The notes: generated from the sequence alone by a model not told the origin. Positions 35,827 to 50,209 are shown, counted from the stretch's first letter. The stretch: 64,000 nt of DNA from Bowdeniella nasicola (GCA_030537895.1 JAUNVA010000003.1:45605-109604), one strand, 5' to 3'. Numbers and translations: made by a program.

Positions 35827-36654
35827 GTGCCCCACCCGTCCGTACCGTTCAGCTGGCTCACTGCCGCCAGTGATGATCTTCCCGCCATCGCCGCGGAGAC
35901 CCTGCTGCTCAGTGCGGCGCGCGCCGTGCGCGAGCGGGGGCGCGCCGACGTCGTCCTTACGGGCGGATCGCTCGGGATCGACATGCTCCGAGCCCTACCC
36001 GAGATGCGTCCGCGTCTGCTACCCGACGCCGATTTGGCACCGGTACACCTGTGGTGGGGCGACGAGCGGTTCGTGCCCCACGAGGACGCCGAGCGCACCT
36101 CCAGTCAGGCTCGCGCGGCCTGGGGCGAATCGATGCGGGGGGCGCAGTTACACCTGCTCCCCGCTCCCGCGTCGGGGTCGGCTCCACACGAGCTTGCCGC
36201 GGCGGCGGCTGCCTATGCCCGTGAGCTGAGCGCGGTGCACGATTTCGACATCGTGTTTCTCGGAATGGGACCCGACGGGCATATCGCTTCCCTATTCCCG
36301 GGCCACTGCCAGGTACTCGATGAGAGCGCCGACGTCCTCGCCGAGACCCACTCCCCGAAACCTCCGGCGCTCCGCGCCTCGATGAGCGTGAGCCGCCTCC
36401 TACGCACCGAGCTCCTTGTTCTGTTGTTCAGCGGCGAGTCCAAACGCACGGCAGCGCGCACGCTCCTGCGCGGCTGCGCGGTCGAGTTAACACGCCACGA
36501 GGAGCACTCCGCGGTGCGGCTCTCCGAGGCGCTCGTGGCGCCCGTTTTCACGCCCGAGGAACGCCTCGAACTTCCCGCGCGATCCGTGATCAGCGAGTCG
36601 ACCGTTGTCCTGACGGACTGCTCCGCGGCGGAGCTGATGTCCGGGGGCGGCTAG
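35827..36654 (+). CDS. pgl: 6-phosphogluconolactonase
   Basis: Hydrolyses 6-phosphogluconolactone, the Zwf product. The 275-residue DevB/NagB-fold protein has VLTGGSLGIDML, WWGDERFVP and FLGMGPDGHIASLFPGH. GTG start 2 bases after opcA. It converges with rbpA: the two stop codons share the palindrome CTAG (36651-36654). Confidence 0.94.
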   Translation: MPHPSVPFSWLTAASDDLPAIAAETLLLSAARAVRERGRADVVLTGGSLGIDMLRALPEMRPRLLPDADLAPVHLWWGDERFVPHEDAERTSSQARAAWGESMRGAQLHLLPAPASGSAPHELAAAAAAYARELSAVHDFDIVFLGMGPDGHIASLFPGHCQVLDESADVLAETHSPKPPALRASMSVSRLLRTELLVLLFSGESKRTAARTLLRGCAVELTRHEEHSAVRLSEALVAPVFTPEERLELPARSVISESTVVLTDCSAAELMSGGG

Positions 36655-37001
36655 CCTCCGCGGCGACGACGCAGCGCGGCCAGTGCTTCGTCGAGCAGCG
36701 CCTCGCACTCGGATTCGGAACGGCGCTCTTTGACGTAGTCCAGGTGGGTCTTAAACGGAACGTTCTTCGGGGGCTCGGGCGGCGTCGCCGCGTCCCGCCC
36801 GGCGGGCAGCCCGCACTGAGGGCAGGCCCACTCCTCCGGAAGATCCTTGGGGTCAGCGCTCGCCGAAAATGAGGGCGTCGTCTCGTGTCCGTTCGCGCAG
36901 AAGTAGGAGACCTGGAAGCGTTCGGCCAGTGGGCCACGCACGTCCTCGTGGCTTTGCGCGGATCCGATCTTCGATCCGCGGATGGAACCCGGGCCTGACA
37001 T
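36651..37001 (-). CDS. rbpA: RNA polymerase-binding protein RbpA
   Basis: A 116-residue actinobacterial transcription activator. It holds RNA polymerase and the principal sigma factor together on promoters. The central zinc-ribbon-like region has FCANGHET and WACPQCGLPAG; the C-terminal sigma-interacting helix includes THLDYVKERRSESECEALLDEAL. It starts 5 bases after the secG stop. Confidence 0.94.
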   Translation of the reverse strand: MSGPGSIRGSKIGSAQSHEDVRGPLAERFQVSYFCANGHETTPSFSASADPKDLPEEWACPQCGLPAGRDAATPPEPPKNVPFKTHLDYVKERRSESECEALLDEALAALRRRRGG

Positions 37002-37006
37002 GATGC

Positions 37007-37252
37007 TTAGCTCGCGTACCGAGTGACGATGCCGATCAGCATGATGGTGATCGTCCAGGCGATCGCCACGCCAATGGTCAGACGATTGAGATTGCGTTCG
37101 GCGACGCCGGAGGAAGCGAATGAGGACGATAGGCCTCCACCGAACATGTCGGACAAACCGCCGCCGCGCCCCTTGTGCATCAAGATCGTGAGAATCAAGA
37201 AGAGGCTGGTCAACACCAGCAGGATGTCGAGAACGATCCGCAGTGCGGTCAC
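37007..37252 (-). CDS. secG: Preprotein translocase subunit SecG
   Basis: An 81-residue membrane subunit of the Sec channel with two hydrophobic helices (about 4-25 and 58-77) joined by the glycine-rich loop HKGRGGGLSDMFGGG. GTG start at 37250-37252. It has its own well-matched promoter and follows the tpiA terminator. Confidence 0.93.
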   Translation of the reverse strand: MTALRIVLDILLVLTSLFLILTILMHKGRGGGLSDMFGGGLSSSFASSGVAERNLNRLTIGVAIAWTITIMLIGIVTRYAS

Positions 37253-37280
37253 AATCAGGTCCGTTTCGTCGAGGTCACGC

Positions 37281-37299
37281 AGGGGCGCTCAGCGCCCCC
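37281..37299 (-). repeat. 19-base palindrome over the secG transcript start
   Basis: AGGGGCGCT-C-AGCGCCCCT is a perfect inverted repeat with 9-base arms. It begins 4 bases downstream of the secG -10 element, so it spans the predicted +1. It could be an operator or a 5'-terminal mRNA hairpin. Confidence 0.55.
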
Positions 37300-37302
37300 T
37301 TT

Positions 37303-37331
37303 ACAATAGGGCAAAATGTACGGAGTGTGAA
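37303..37331 (-). promoter_or_regulatory. secG promoter
   Basis: On the minus strand TTCACA (37326-37331) and TATTGT (37303-37308) are 17 bases apart, the best sigma-70-like pair in the window. Predicted start near 37296, about 45 bases before the secG GTG. Confidence 0.65.
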
Positions 37332-37335
37332 ACAC

Positions 37336-37366
37336 CGGCGGGCGGGAGCTGATCTCCCGCCCGCCG
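37336..37366 (-). terminator. Terminator of the gap-pgk-tpiA block
   Basis: A perfect 13-bp inverted repeat (CGGCGGGCGGGAG with CTCCCGCCCGCCG, 5-base loop) begins 9 bases after the tpiA stop and is followed by GTGTTTCAC. It overlaps the upstream edge of the secG promoter region. Confidence 0.8.
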
Positions 37367-37375
37367 ATCCTCGCA

Positions 37376-38164
37376 TTAGGCTCCCGCGTGCTCGCGGAAG
37401 CGGGCGATCGCAGCGAACTCATCGGCCTTCAACGAGGCGCCGCCAACGAGCGCGCCGTCGACGTCGTCCTTGGCCATGATCTGGGCAACGTTCGAAGACT
37501 TCACGGAGCCCCCGTACAGGATGCGCACGGAATCCGCCGTCTCCGCGTCGTAGAGTTCCTCGAGGCGAGCGCGGATCGCGGAGCAGACCTCCTGGGCGTC
37601 CTCCGGGGTTGCGACCTCACCGGTGCCGATCGCCCATACGGGCTCGTAGGCGACGACGGTGGCGCGCGCGTCCTCCGCCGACAGGTCCGCGAAGGCACCG
37701 TCAATCTGGCCGAGCGTGTACTCGACGTGGCGGCCCTCCTTGCGAATGTCCAGGCCCTCACCCACGCAGATGATGGGCGTCATGTCCGCCGCCAAGACCG
37801 CGGAGGCCTTGCGGCCCACCAACGCGTCATCCTCGCCGTGGTACTCGCGCCGCTCCGAGTGCCCGACGACGACGTAGCTGCACCCCAGACGCGCGAGCAT
37901 CGGAGCCGAGACTTCGCCGGTGTAGGCGCCCGACGTATGTTCCGACACGTCCTGGGCGCCGTAGCCGATCTGCATCTTGTCGCCATCCACGACGGTTTGG
38001 ACCGAACGGATATCGGTAAACGGCGGGATCACGACGACCTCGACGGCGTCGAAGTCGTGTTTCGCGTCCTTCAGCGCCCAGTCGAGCTTCTGGACCAGCT
38101 GGACCGCCTCAAAGTGATCGAGGTTCAGCTTCCAGTTGCCTGCCATCAAGGGGGTACGGGTCAT
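37376..38164 (-). CDS. tpiA: Triosephosphate isomerase
   Basis: Interconverts dihydroxyacetone phosphate and glyceraldehyde 3-phosphate. The 262-residue barrel has GNWKLN with the active Lys, VVGHSERR with the active His, [11 protein letters not shown] with the active Glu, and LYGGSVK. It starts 2 bases after pgk. Confidence 0.97.
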   Translation of the reverse strand: MTRTPLMAGNWKLNLDHFEAVQLVQKLDWALKDAKHDFDAVEVVVIPPFTDIRSVQTVVDGDKMQIGYGAQDVSEHTSGAYTGEVSAPMLARLGCSYVVVGHSERREYHGEDDALVGRKASAVLAADMTPIICVGEGLDIRKEGRHVEYTLGQIDGAFADLSAEDARATVVAYEPVWAIGTGEVATPEDAQEVCSAIRARLEELYDAETADSVRILYGGSVKSSNVAQIMAKDDVDGALVGGASLKADEFAAIARFREHAGA

Positions 38165-38166
38165 CG

Positions 38167-39357
38167 TTAGTCCTCCAAAACGTCGATGCCGGGGAGGGTC
38201 TTGCCCTCCAGAAGTTCCAGGGAGGCGCCACCTCCGGTGGAAATGTGAGAAAAGGTTGATTCATCGAAGCCGAGCTGGCGCACGGCCGCCGCCGAGTCAC
38301 CGCCGCCAACCACGCTGAAGGCGTCGCCCTCAGAAAGGGCGCGCGCAACGGCACGGGTCCCGCCGGCGAAGGCATCGAACTCGAAGACGCCCATGGGGCC
38401 GTTCCAGGCCACGGTCTTCGCCGAGGCGATGGCCTCCGCGTAGCGCTCCTGGGTTCTTGGGCCGATATCGAGCCCCATCTGGTCGGCCGGAATCGCGTCC
38501 GCGTCCACCACGGTGGCTGGCGCGTCCTTCGCGAACTCGGGGGCGACAACGACATCGACGGGCAGGAGCAGGTCGACGCCGCGCTCCGCCGCCGTCTGCA
38601 GGTAGCCTTTGACGGCCTCGACCTGGTCCTCCTCGAGAAGCGAGGAGCCGACCTCGTGGCCCTGGGCCTTCAGGAAGGTGAACGCCATCCCACCGCCGAT
38701 AAGCAGACGATCGGCCTTCTCCAGGAGGTTCGCGATCACGCCTAGCTTGTCGGATACCTTGGATCCGCCCAGGACGACGGCGTAGGGGCGCTCCGGGTCA
38801 TGGGTGGCGCGCCGCAGGGATTCAATCTCCTTGACGACGAGCAGACCGGCCGCACTGGGCAGGACCTTCGCGATGTCATAGACCGAGGCCTGCTTGCGGT
38901 GCACGACTCCGAAGCCGTCAGACACAAAGACGTCCGCGAGTGACGCGAGCTCGTTGGCGAGTTCGGCCCGCTCGGCGTCGTCCTTCGACGTCTCACGCGG
39001 GTCGAAACGGATGTTCTCCAACAGGACGATCTGCCCGTCCTTGAGGTCGGCGACCGCGCTCTGCGCGCCCGGGCCGACGACGTCGGGGGCGAGCGTCACG
39101 CGAACGCCGGCCAGCTCCTCCAAGCGTTCGGCCACGGGGGCAAGGGAGTATTCAGGCTTCACCTCGCCCTTGGGACGACCGAGGTGCGCCATGATGATGA
39201 CCTTCGCGCCGGCCTCGGTGAGGCGCGTGATGGTCGGCAAGGCCGCCTTGATACGGCCGTCGTCGGTGATGGTGGTCCCGTCGAGCGGGACGTTGAAATC
39301 GGAGCGGACGAGCACGCGCGTGGAGCGCAAGTCGCCCAGGGATTCGAGGGTTTTCAT
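38167..39357 (-). CDS. pgk: Phosphoglycerate kinase
   Basis: Makes ATP and 3-phosphoglycerate from 1,3-bisphosphoglycerate. The 396-residue product has [32 protein letters not shown] and GGGDSAAAV. It is separated from gap by a strong hairpin and is close-coupled to tpiA. Confidence 0.97.
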   Translation of the reverse strand: MKTLESLGDLRSTRVLVRSDFNVPLDGTTITDDGRIKAALPTITRLTEAGAKVIIMAHLGRPKGEVKPEYSLAPVAERLEELAGVRVTLAPDVVGPGAQSAVADLKDGQIVLLENIRFDPRETSKDDAERAELANELASLADVFVSDGFGVVHRKQASVYDIAKVLPSAAGLLVVKEIESLRRATHDPERPYAVVLGGSKVSDKLGVIANLLEKADRLLIGGGMAFTFLKAQGHEVGSSLLEEDQVEAVKGYLQTAAERGVDLLLPVDVVVAPEFAKDAPATVVDADAIPADQMGLDIGPRTQERYAEAIASAKTVAWNGPMGVFEFDAFAGGTRAVARALSEGDAFSVVGGGDSAAAVRQLGFDESTFSHISTGGGASLELLEGKTLPGIDVLED

Positions 39358-39392
39358 GGCTACATCATTCTTTCGATTAGGCCAAACGCCAA

Positions 39393-39423
39393 GGCGCCCG
39401 CGAGCCGGTAGCTCGCGGGCGCC
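39393..39423 (-). terminator. Hairpin between gap and pgk
   Basis: A perfect 13-bp inverted repeat (GGCGCCCGCGAGC with GCTCGCGGGCGCC, 5-base loop) begins 22 bases after the gap stop and is followed by TTGGCGTTTGG. It probably ends part of the gap transcripts, giving more gap than pgk-tpiA message. Confidence 0.75.
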
Positions 39424-39445
39424 CGGCGTCCACTCCAGGTGGTGT

Positions 39446-40534
<1,089 letters not shown>

Positions 40535-40642
40535 TCACACTGGCCGGCACCTCAAACGCTACCAGGATGGACCCCCGGTTGCGACGGGACAAAGGTCTCT
40601 ACGGCACGCTAAAACGTGCAGTGTGGGACGTTCCACTACGAG

Positions 40643-41626
40643 CTAATCGTCGAGCATCTCCTCGGTGAGCGCCGCCGACGTGTCCGGGATCCCCAGACTC
40701 TGGGCACGCTTGTCCGCCATCGCCAACAGACGCCGGATTCGGCCCGCAACCGCGTCCTTGGTGAGGGGCGGTTCGGCGGCCTGGCCAAGGTCTTCAAGCG
40801 AGGCGTCGCGATGCGCGAGACGAAGCTCGCCCGCCTGCACGAGGTGGGGCGGGATGTCGTCGTCCTTCATGATCACGAACGCCCGCTCCACGCGCGCCGA
40901 GGCGGCAACAGCAGCCCGGGTGGAGCGGCGCAGGTTTGCGTCGTCGAAGTTGGAGAGGCGGTTCACGGCGCCGCGGATCTCACGGCGGCGGCGCCGCTCG
41001 TCCCACACGGTCACGGTCTGTGTAGCACCCATCGCCACGAGGAGAGTGGCGATAGCGTCGCCGTCGCGCACCACGACCCGGTGCACGCCGCGCACCTCCC
41101 GCGCCTTCGCCACGACGTCGAGTCGGCGGGCCGCCCCGACGAGCGCGAGTGCTGCCTCGGGGCCGGGGCACGTCACCTCGAGTGCTGAGGACCGCCCCGG
41201 TTCGGTGAGAGAGCCGCGTGCCAAGAAGGCGCCGCGCCACGCGGCTGCCGACTGGGTGGTGGTGCCGGATACGATTGCGGGTGGCAATCCGCGAACGGGG
41301 CGACCGTAGTTATCGATGAGCCCTGTGCGCCGAGCGAGTTCACGTCCCCCCTGGATGATGCGGACCACGTAACGTCGGCCCCGGCGCAGTCCCCCACCCG
41401 AGACGACGATCACCTCGGAGGCGTGTCCAAACAGCTCGCTAATCGCCTGACGCAGCCGCCGCGCGGCGATCCCGGTGTCAAGTTCGGCTTCGATCACGAT
41501 GTTGCCTGAGATGAGGTGTAGCCCACCGGCAAACCGGATCGTTGCCGACACCTCCGCCTTGCGGTCGGCGATCCGGTCGACCGCGGTGCGGGCGATTTCA
41601 TCCTTCACGTCGATCGTGAGCGACAT
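40643..41626 (-). CDS. whiA: WhiA sporulation/cell-division regulator
   Basis: A 327-residue protein with an N-terminal LAGLIDADG-like domain and a C-terminal HTH ([26 protein letters not shown]). WhiA activates division and sporulation genes in actinobacteria and is kept in non-sporulating members. ATG 41624-41626 has GAGGAG before it; the longer frame to 41854 lies in yvcK. Last gene of uvrC-rapZ-yvcK-whiA. Confidence 0.95.
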   Translation of the reverse strand: MSLTIDVKDEIARTAVDRIADRKAEVSATIRFAGGLHLISGNIVIEAELDTGIAARRLRQAISELFGHASEVIVVSGGGLRRGRRYVVRIIQGGRELARRTGLIDNYGRPVRGLPPAIVSGTTTQSAAAWRGAFLARGSLTEPGRSSALEVTCPGPEAALALVGAARRLDVVAKAREVRGVHRVVVRDGDAIATLLVAMGATQTVTVWDERRRRREIRGAVNRLSNFDDANLRRSTRAAVAASARVERAFVIMKDDDIPPHLVQAGELRLAHRDASLEDLGQAAEPPLTKDAVAGRIRRLLAMADKRAQSLGIPDTSAALTEEMLDD

Positions 41627-41660
41627 GGTCTCCTCCTCAGTGGCTTCTGGCGTGGGCAGT

Positions 41661-42611
41661 CTAACGCGGCAGGTCGCCGATCGCCCCTTCGTACCCGTCC
41701 CGGATCGCGGCGGCCAGGCGCAGCGGGTCGTGAATAGCCGGGTGGTCCGCGGAGCGGACCTGCCGGAAGAGGACCTGGCCACCGAGGTCGTGGGCGGCGC
41801 AGACCAGGCGGTCCGGGTCCTGGACCGCGAGGGGGTCAGCGATGACGACGTCACAGCGCAGCTGCGGGTCGTGGTCCAGCAGCACGTGCAGGTGGTCGGC
41901 GGGACTGAGCTCTGCGGTTTCTGAATCCTGGGCGGCCAGGTTCATGACGATCACGCGCGTGGCCGCTGATTCGCGAATCGCGGCCGCCAGGTCGGGGACA
42001 AGGAGATGGGGCAACACGGAGGTGTACCACGATCCCGGTCCGAGCACGATGAGGTCGGCACCGTCCAACGCCTGTAACGCTTCGCGGCAGGGGGCGGGAT
42101 TGGGAGGTGAGAGCCGCACGTTGTCGAGGCTTCCGGGCACGGTCGCGACAGAAACCTGACCCGAGACGGTACGCCGCTCGCCGTCGTGGGTGACGTCGGC
42201 CTCAATGACGAGGGGGGTGACACACATCGGCAGAACCCGTCCGCCCGCTCCGAGGAGCCGTCCCACGAGATCGAGGGCGTGGACCTCGTTACCACGCTGC
42301 TGCCAGAGTGCGGCGATGAGGAGATTGCCGACGGCATGTCCCGCGAGTGGGCCATCAGACTGGAAACGATACTGCAGGAGATCGCGCCAGGTCCGGCCCC
42401 ACTCGGTACCTTCGCACAGCGCGGCCAGCGCCATCCGCAGGTCTCCGGGCGGCAGGATGTCGAACTCAGAGCGCAACCGACCGGAAGAGCCGCCATCGTC
42501 GGCAACCGTCACGATCGCCGTGACGTCCTCACTGATGAATCTGAGCGCCCGCAGGGTGGCCGACAGCCCGTGTCCCCCGCCGAGTGCGACTGCCTTGAGC
42601 GTTTTTGCCAT
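41661..42611 (-). CDS. yvcK: YvcK/CofD-like gluconeogenesis factor
   Basis: A 316-residue Rossmann-fold protein with [14 protein letters not shown] at the N-terminus and [15 protein letters not shown] near residue 205. YvcK-type proteins bind UDP-sugars and influence cell shape and carbon use. It lies between rapZ and whiA, the conserved order. Confidence 0.93.
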   Translation of the reverse strand: MAKTLKAVALGGGHGLSATLRALRFISEDVTAIVTVADDGGSSGRLRSEFDILPPGDLRMALAALCEGTEWGRTWRDLLQYRFQSDGPLAGHAVGNLLIAALWQQRGNEVHALDLVGRLLGAGGRVLPMCVTPLVIEADVTHDGERRTVSGQVSVATVPGSLDNVRLSPPNPAPCREALQALDGADLIVLGPGSWYTSVLPHLLVPDLAAAIRESAATRVIVMNLAAQDSETAELSPADHLHVLLDHDPQLRCDVVIADPLAVQDPDRLVCAAHDLGGQVLFRQVRSADHPAIHDPLRLAAAIRDGYEGAIGDLPR

Positions 42612-42620
42612 GATGTCGCC

Positions 42621-43556
42621 CTATTCGCGACCAAGGTCCCGGTGGACGGTGCGGGTGGGATAACCGCGTTCACGCAGTAGGCGACTGATCTCCTCGGTCA
42701 TTGCGACGCTCCGGTGTTTACCACCGGTACAGCCGATCGCGATCGTCACGTAGGGCTTGAGTTCGTTTTGGTAGCCGTCCAGAATCTTCGCGAGGGTGGC
42801 CACGTAATCCTCGGCGAATTCACGCGCGCCCTCCAGGCCGAGCACGTACTCCGAGACGGCACGGTCCTGCCCCGTGAGGTGGCGAAGCTCGCTCACCCAG
42901 TACGGGTTGGACAAGAAACGCATGTCGGCCATGTGATCGGCGTCCAGAGGCAGGCCGTACTTGTAGCCGAAAGACATGACGGTGATGTGGAGCTTTTGGT
43001 CCGCATCTTCCGACGCGACGATTTCCCGCATCCGTCGCGAGAGGTCGTGCACCGACAGGGTCGTCGTATCGATCACCTCGTCCGCACGGTTGCGCAGGGA
43101 GGCGAGAACGGAACGCTCACTCGTGATCCCGTCCATAATCCGCCCCTCCCCCTGAAGCGGGTGGGGGCGGCGGACGGTCTCGAAGCGGCGCACGAGTTCG
43201 GCATCTGAAGCGTCGAGGAAGATCACGCGGTAGGCGATCTTGTGTCGCGTGAGTTCATCGAGCACGTTCACGAGTTCGGCAAAGAACTCTCGCGACCGCA
43301 CATCGACAACGGCGGCGAGACGGCTTACCCGATCCCCGCTGCCCATCATGCCGGCGAGCGCCATGAGCATGCGGGGCGGCAGGTTATCGATCACGTACCA
43401 GTCGAGGTCTTCTAGCGCCGCCGCGGCGCGCGAGCGGCCGGCGCCGGACATACCCGAGATAATGAGGATCTCGGGGCGCTCGTTACGAGGCAGCTCGGCG
43501 GACTCGTCGAGGATCGGGATGCCATGGGGAACTGTGGGAGGGGGCGTCTCGCTCAT
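42621..43556 (-). CDS. rapZ: RapZ-family nucleotide-binding protein
   Basis: A 311-residue P-loop protein, Walker [15 protein letters not shown] (Arg in place of the usual Lys, as in other actinobacteria), with VIDNLPP and the C-terminal GCTGGKHRSVAMTEE. In E. coli RapZ controls glmS through small RNAs; the actinobacterial role is not established. Confidence 0.93.
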   Translation of the reverse strand: MSETPPPTVPHGIPILDESAELPRNERPEILIISGMSGAGRSRAAAALEDLDWYVIDNLPPRMLMALAGMMGSGDRVSRLAAVVDVRSREFFAELVNVLDELTRHKIAYRVIFLDASDAELVRRFETVRRPHPLQGEGRIMDGITSERSVLASLRNRADEVIDTTTLSVHDLSRRMREIVASEDADQKLHITVMSFGYKYGLPLDADHMADMRFLSNPYWVSELRHLTGQDRAVSEYVLGLEGAREFAEDYVATLAKILDGYQNELKPYVTIAIGCTGGKHRSVAMTEEISRLLRERGYPTRTVHRDLGRE

Positions 43557-43630
43557 GGCACTAGCTTCTCACGTTGTGCCGCGCGCCGGGCGGCTCCGCC
43601 GAGTGCACCCACCCATGAGGGCCTCGACGT

Positions 43631-45699
43631 CTACCGTGGTTTCGGCGCGAGGGCCTCATTGATGGCGGCGGCGAGCGCCGGTCCCACACCCGGAACCTCC
43701 TGCAGCTCCTCCACGCTCGCGGCCCGGATCGCCCGCACCGAACCGAAAGCTTTGAGGAGGGCAGCCTGGCGCGCGGGACCGAGCCCCGGAACCGCATCGA
43801 GAGCGGATCGGGTCATGGCGCGTGAGCGGCGTTTGCGGTGAAACGTGATGGCGAAGCGGTGCGATTCGTCACGCAGGTGCTGGAGCAGGTAGAGCGCCTG
43901 GGAGGTACGCGGCAGGATCAGAGGGAACTCGTCACCGGGGATCCACACCTCTTCCAGCCGTTTCGCGAGTCCGACGATCGGCACGTCAATGCCGAGGTCC
44001 GCAAGCGCCGCACGCGCCGCGTTCACCTGTGGTAGACCGCCATCGACGACGACGAGTTGCGGCCGATAGGCGAAACGGCGGGGCCGACCACTATCGGGAT
44101 CCACGGCCCCGGTGACGGGTTCGTCCTGCGGCATGGCCGCGGGGTCCGGAACGTGGGTGGACGTCACCGGAGTCTTCGCTCCCGCCGCGTTGGTCCCGCC
44201 CGGTCCGGGCGCTGAGCGCCGGCCCGAGGACTCCGCATCCGTTGCGGCCAGGCGGGCGAACCGGCGGCGGAGGACTTCGTCCATCGCGGCCGTATCGTCG
44301 GCCGCGCCCTCGCCGTCGGGTCCGCGCACGATGAAGTGGCGGTAGTCAGCCTTCCGGGGGGCGCCGTCCTCAAAGACGACCATCGAGGCCACCTGGTTCG
44401 TCCCCTGGGTGTGGGACACGTCAAAACATTCGATGCGCAGCGGTGCCTCGTCGAGGCCGAGGTTTTCGCGCAACTCATCAAGTGCCGCCGAGCGGGCGGT
44501 AAGGTCGCTCGCCCGCTTCGTACGATGCAGCGTAAGAGCGGCGACCGCGTTGTCGTGCACCGTCTCAAGGAGCGTGCGCTTCGGCCCACGCTGCGGAACC
44601 CGCACGCGGACGCGGGCACCACGTGCCTGGGAAAGCCATGCCTCCAGCGCCGCCGCGTCCGTCGGCTGGGTGGGCACGAGGATTTCCGGAGGGATTGACG
44701 CAACGGAGAGGTGGTCGACATCGTCCACGCTGCGTCGCTCTTGACGCCCCCGGCCCGGCGTCGCCCGGTCACCATACATTTGAATGAGCAGGCGCGCGAT
44801 GAGGTCGTCGTCGCCTGGGTTCTCAATGCGATCAATCACCCAGCCGCGGTGACCGCGCACGCGCCCCGCCCGCACGTAAAACACCTGGACCGCCGCCTCA
44901 AGCTCGTCGGCGTGCAGAGCGTAGACGTCGGCGTCCACGGATTCGTCGAGCACGAGGGTGTTCTTCTCTGTGACGGTGCGCAGCGCTTCGACGTCGTCGC
45001 GCAGTGCGGCGGCCTTCTCGAACTCCTCGGCTTCGGCAGCCTGGTGCATCTGCGCGGTGAGCGTGTCAATGATGCCGCGATCGCGCCCCATGATGAAGTC
45101 GCACAGCCCGTCGGCCAGCGCACGGTGATCCTCGGGGCTGATCCGCCCAACACACGGCGCCGAGCACTTGTCGATGTAGCCGAGTAGGCAGGGACGGCCC
45201 GCCGCCTGGGCCCGGCGGAGAACCCCTGCCGAACAGGTCCGCACCGGGAAGACTCGCAAGAGCAGTTCAAGGCTTTCGCGCACCGCCCACACTTTCGTGT
45301 AGGGGCCGAAGTAGCGGGTGCCACGCCGTTTCGCGCCGCGAGTCACGTAGGCGCGCGGGAACTGCTCCCCCATCGAGACCGCGAGATAGGGGTAGGACTT
45401 GTCGTCGCGAAACATCACGTTGTAGCGTGGCTCGAACTCCTTGATCCAGGCGTATTCGAGCGTGAGGGCCTCGATCTCAGATCCGACGACAGTCCACTGG
45501 ACGGCTCCCGCCGCATAGACCATGTGGCGGATCCTCGGATTCAGCGTGTCCGGGTCTTGGAAATAACTCCATAGCCGGTTGCGCAGGTTCTTCGCTTTAC
45601 CGACGTAGAGCACCCGGCCCTGTGGGTCCGAGAAGCGATAGACCCCCGGGTTGGTGGGAATCTCTCCGCGTTTTGGGCGGTAGGCCGGCGGGGCGGAGG

Positions 45700-45703
<4 letters not shown>
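43631..45703 (-). CDS. uvrC: Excinuclease ABC subunit C
   Basis: Makes both cuts around DNA damage. The 690-residue product has a GIY-YIG domain ([24 protein letters not shown]), the UVR helix, an RNase H-like nuclease core ([24 protein letters not shown]) and C-terminal helix-hairpin-helices. An Ala/Pro-rich loop in the nuclease half makes it longer than average. Its ATG overlaps the uvrA stop by 4 bases. Confidence 0.97.
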
Positions 45704-48537
<2,834 letters not shown>

Positions 48538-48543
48538 CCCGTC

Positions 48544-48549
48544 ATCTTA
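48544..48549 (-). promoter_or_regulatory. -10 of a leaderless uvrA promoter
   Basis: TAAGAT on the minus strand, 6 bases before the uvrA GTG. The -35 region (17 bases upstream) falls inside the LexA-like box. Confidence 0.55.
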
Positions 48550-48566
48550 GGCCGCGCCCGTCAAGT

Positions 48567-48582
48567 TCGCACACGTGTTCTA
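48567..48582 (-). promoter_or_regulatory. LexA (SOS) box of uvrA
   Basis: TAGAACACGTGTGCGA matches 13 of 16 positions of the actinobacterial/Bacillus-type SOS box TCGAACACATGTTCGA, keeping GAAC and the alternating centre. It covers the -35 region of the uvrA promoter, the right place for repression. It could also act on the divergent plus-strand gene. Confidence 0.6.
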
Positions 48583-48635
48583 CCTCAGCGAACATCGCAT
48601 CCGCGCGGTCCGCCGGGCTCTGCCACACTGGAGGT

Positions 48636-49274
48636 ATGAACCTCGTAGAGAGCGCTGATCTGACCGTCACCGTCGTGTCCGTCCCGCCCATGGACAACAA
48701 CGTCTACATCCTGCGCGAACGGGCGTCGGGCCGCTGCCTCGTGATCGATTGCGCGAACGACGCCAGCCAAATCCTGGAGACCATTCGCGCCGCGGACGGC
48801 TCGCTGCCTCTCGAGCGTATCGTCACCACCCACCGCCACCCCGACCATATTCAAGCGCTGGCGGAGGTCGTCGAGAGAACGGGCGCCCCCGCCGCGAGCG
48901 GCATCGATGATGCCCGCGCGATCCAGGACGCCACGGGTATCCCGCAGGAGGCCCTCGCAGACGGCGCCGAGGTTCGGCTCGGTGCGATCCGGCTGCGCGT
49001 CGTCCAACTGGTGGGCCATACCCCGGGTTCGATCGCCCTCATTGTGGAGCCGGCGGGACATCCGCCCGTCGTCTTCTCCGGCGATTCCCTCTTCCCCGGA
49101 GGGGTGGGCAAGACAACCACCCCCGAGGATTTCGCGTCGCTAATCGAGGACGTGGAACGCAAGATCTTCGCGATCCTACCGGATGAGACGCTCGTGCTGC
49201 CGGGCCACGGCCGCGCCACAACCCTCGGCGCCGAGCGCTCCAAGCTGCCGGCCTGGCGCGAGCGCGGCTGGTAG
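48636..49274 (+). CDS. MBL-fold metal hydrolase (glyoxalase II-like)
   Basis: A 212-residue metallo-beta-lactamase-fold hydrolase with the metal motif THRHPDH (about 69-75), GHTPGS, FSGDSLF and LPGHG. It probably cleaves a thioester such as a bacillithiol/mycothiol or glutathione-type conjugate, but the substrate is not readable. A GGAGG site lies one base before the ATG, and CACACT lies 6 bases before it, so a leaderless start is possible. Divergent from uvrA and convergent with the transporter that follows. Confidence 0.88.
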   Translation: MNLVESADLTVTVVSVPPMDNNVYILRERASGRCLVIDCANDASQILETIRAADGSLPLERIVTTHRHPDHIQALAEVVERTGAPAASGIDDARAIQDATGIPQEALADGAEVRLGAIRLRVVQLVGHTPGSIALIVEPAGHPPVVFSGDSLFPGGVGKTTTPEDFASLIEDVERKIFAILPDETLVLPGHGRATTLGAERSKLPAWRERGW

Positions 49275-49276
49275 CG

Positions 49277-50209
49277 CTAGCCGATATCGGGCCACCAGCG
49301 CTCGCCGCGCTTCTTGGTGCGCCCCGCACGAATGGCGCCGTCGACAGCCAGGACCACGACCGCGATCCAAATCAGGGCGTAGGTGGGCAGCTCCGCGGAG
49401 GTGATCCCCTCTCCGAGCAGGGTGAAGGCGACAACGACGAGGAGTACCGGCTCCAGGTACGCCAACAGTCCAAAGAGCGCGAACGGTAGCCAAACCTGGG
49501 CTGCCGCATACGTTGCCATGGCTCCCGCCGAGAGGAATCCCAACCCGAGGATGAGGGCGATCCCGCTCGGATTCGCCGCGTGCCCGAGACTCGAGGGGCT
49601 GGCAACGAGCAGAAGCGAGACCGGCACGGCGAGCCCCATCTCGCACCACAGCGCGGCCGCGCTCGCCATCCGAGAGATGCGGCGCGACACAAAGTAGGCG
49701 GGGTAGCCGATGGCGACGACGAGGGTCGGCCAACCGAGGCCTCCAGCCCGCCAGATTTCGTGGGCCACACCCACTGCCGCGAGGACGGTGGCGATCGCTT
49801 GGCCTCGGCTGACCGTCTCACGGAAACCCACGCGGCCAATGACGATCATCACGAGTGGCATCAGGAAGTAGCCGAGCGAGAGTTCGACCGTTCGCCCAAC
49901 ACCGGGCGCCCAGGTGAACAGCACCATCTGAATGATGAGGAGCACTGCGTTAAGCAGGAGTACGGGGATTTTCCACCGGACGTCCCAGATGTGTTGCAGA
50001 AAACGCCAGATGCGTGGTCCGCGTTGCGTCGCAAGCAGGATCACCGTGAGAGCGGGGAACGTGAGGAGCAGGCGCCAGCCGAAGATCTCCCACGGACCGA
50101 ACCGGGTGGTGAGGATATCCGCGTAGTAGGCGAGCAGGGCGAACATTGCGGACGAGGAAAGGGAGGCGGCAATACCGCTGCGAACCATCGGTTGGTGTCT
50201 GGTGGCCAT
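49277..50209 (-). CDS. EamA/RarD-type drug-metabolite transporter
   Basis: A 310-residue membrane protein with about ten hydrophobic helices and the RarD-like start (PMVRSGIAASLSSSAMFALLAYYA). Substrate unknown; the family exports or imports small metabolites. Strong GGGAGG site before the ATG. A perfect 18-base palindrome lies upstream at 50278-50295 and may be the binding site of its regulator. Its stop lies 2 bases from the convergent MBL gene stop. Confidence 0.85.
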   Translation of the reverse strand: MATRHQPMVRSGIAASLSSSAMFALLAYYADILTTRFGPWEIFGWRLLLTFPALTVILLATQRGPRIWRFLQHIWDVRWKIPVLLLNAVLLIIQMVLFTWAPGVGRTVELSLGYFLMPLVMIVIGRVGFRETVSRGQAIATVLAAVGVAHEIWRAGGLGWPTLVVAIGYPAYFVSRRISRMASAAALWCEMGLAVPVSLLLVASPSSLGHAANPSGIALILGLGFLSAGAMATYAAAQVWLPFALFGLLAYLEPVLLVVVAFTLLGEGITSAELPTYALIWIAVVVLAVDGAIRAGRTKKRGERWWPDIG

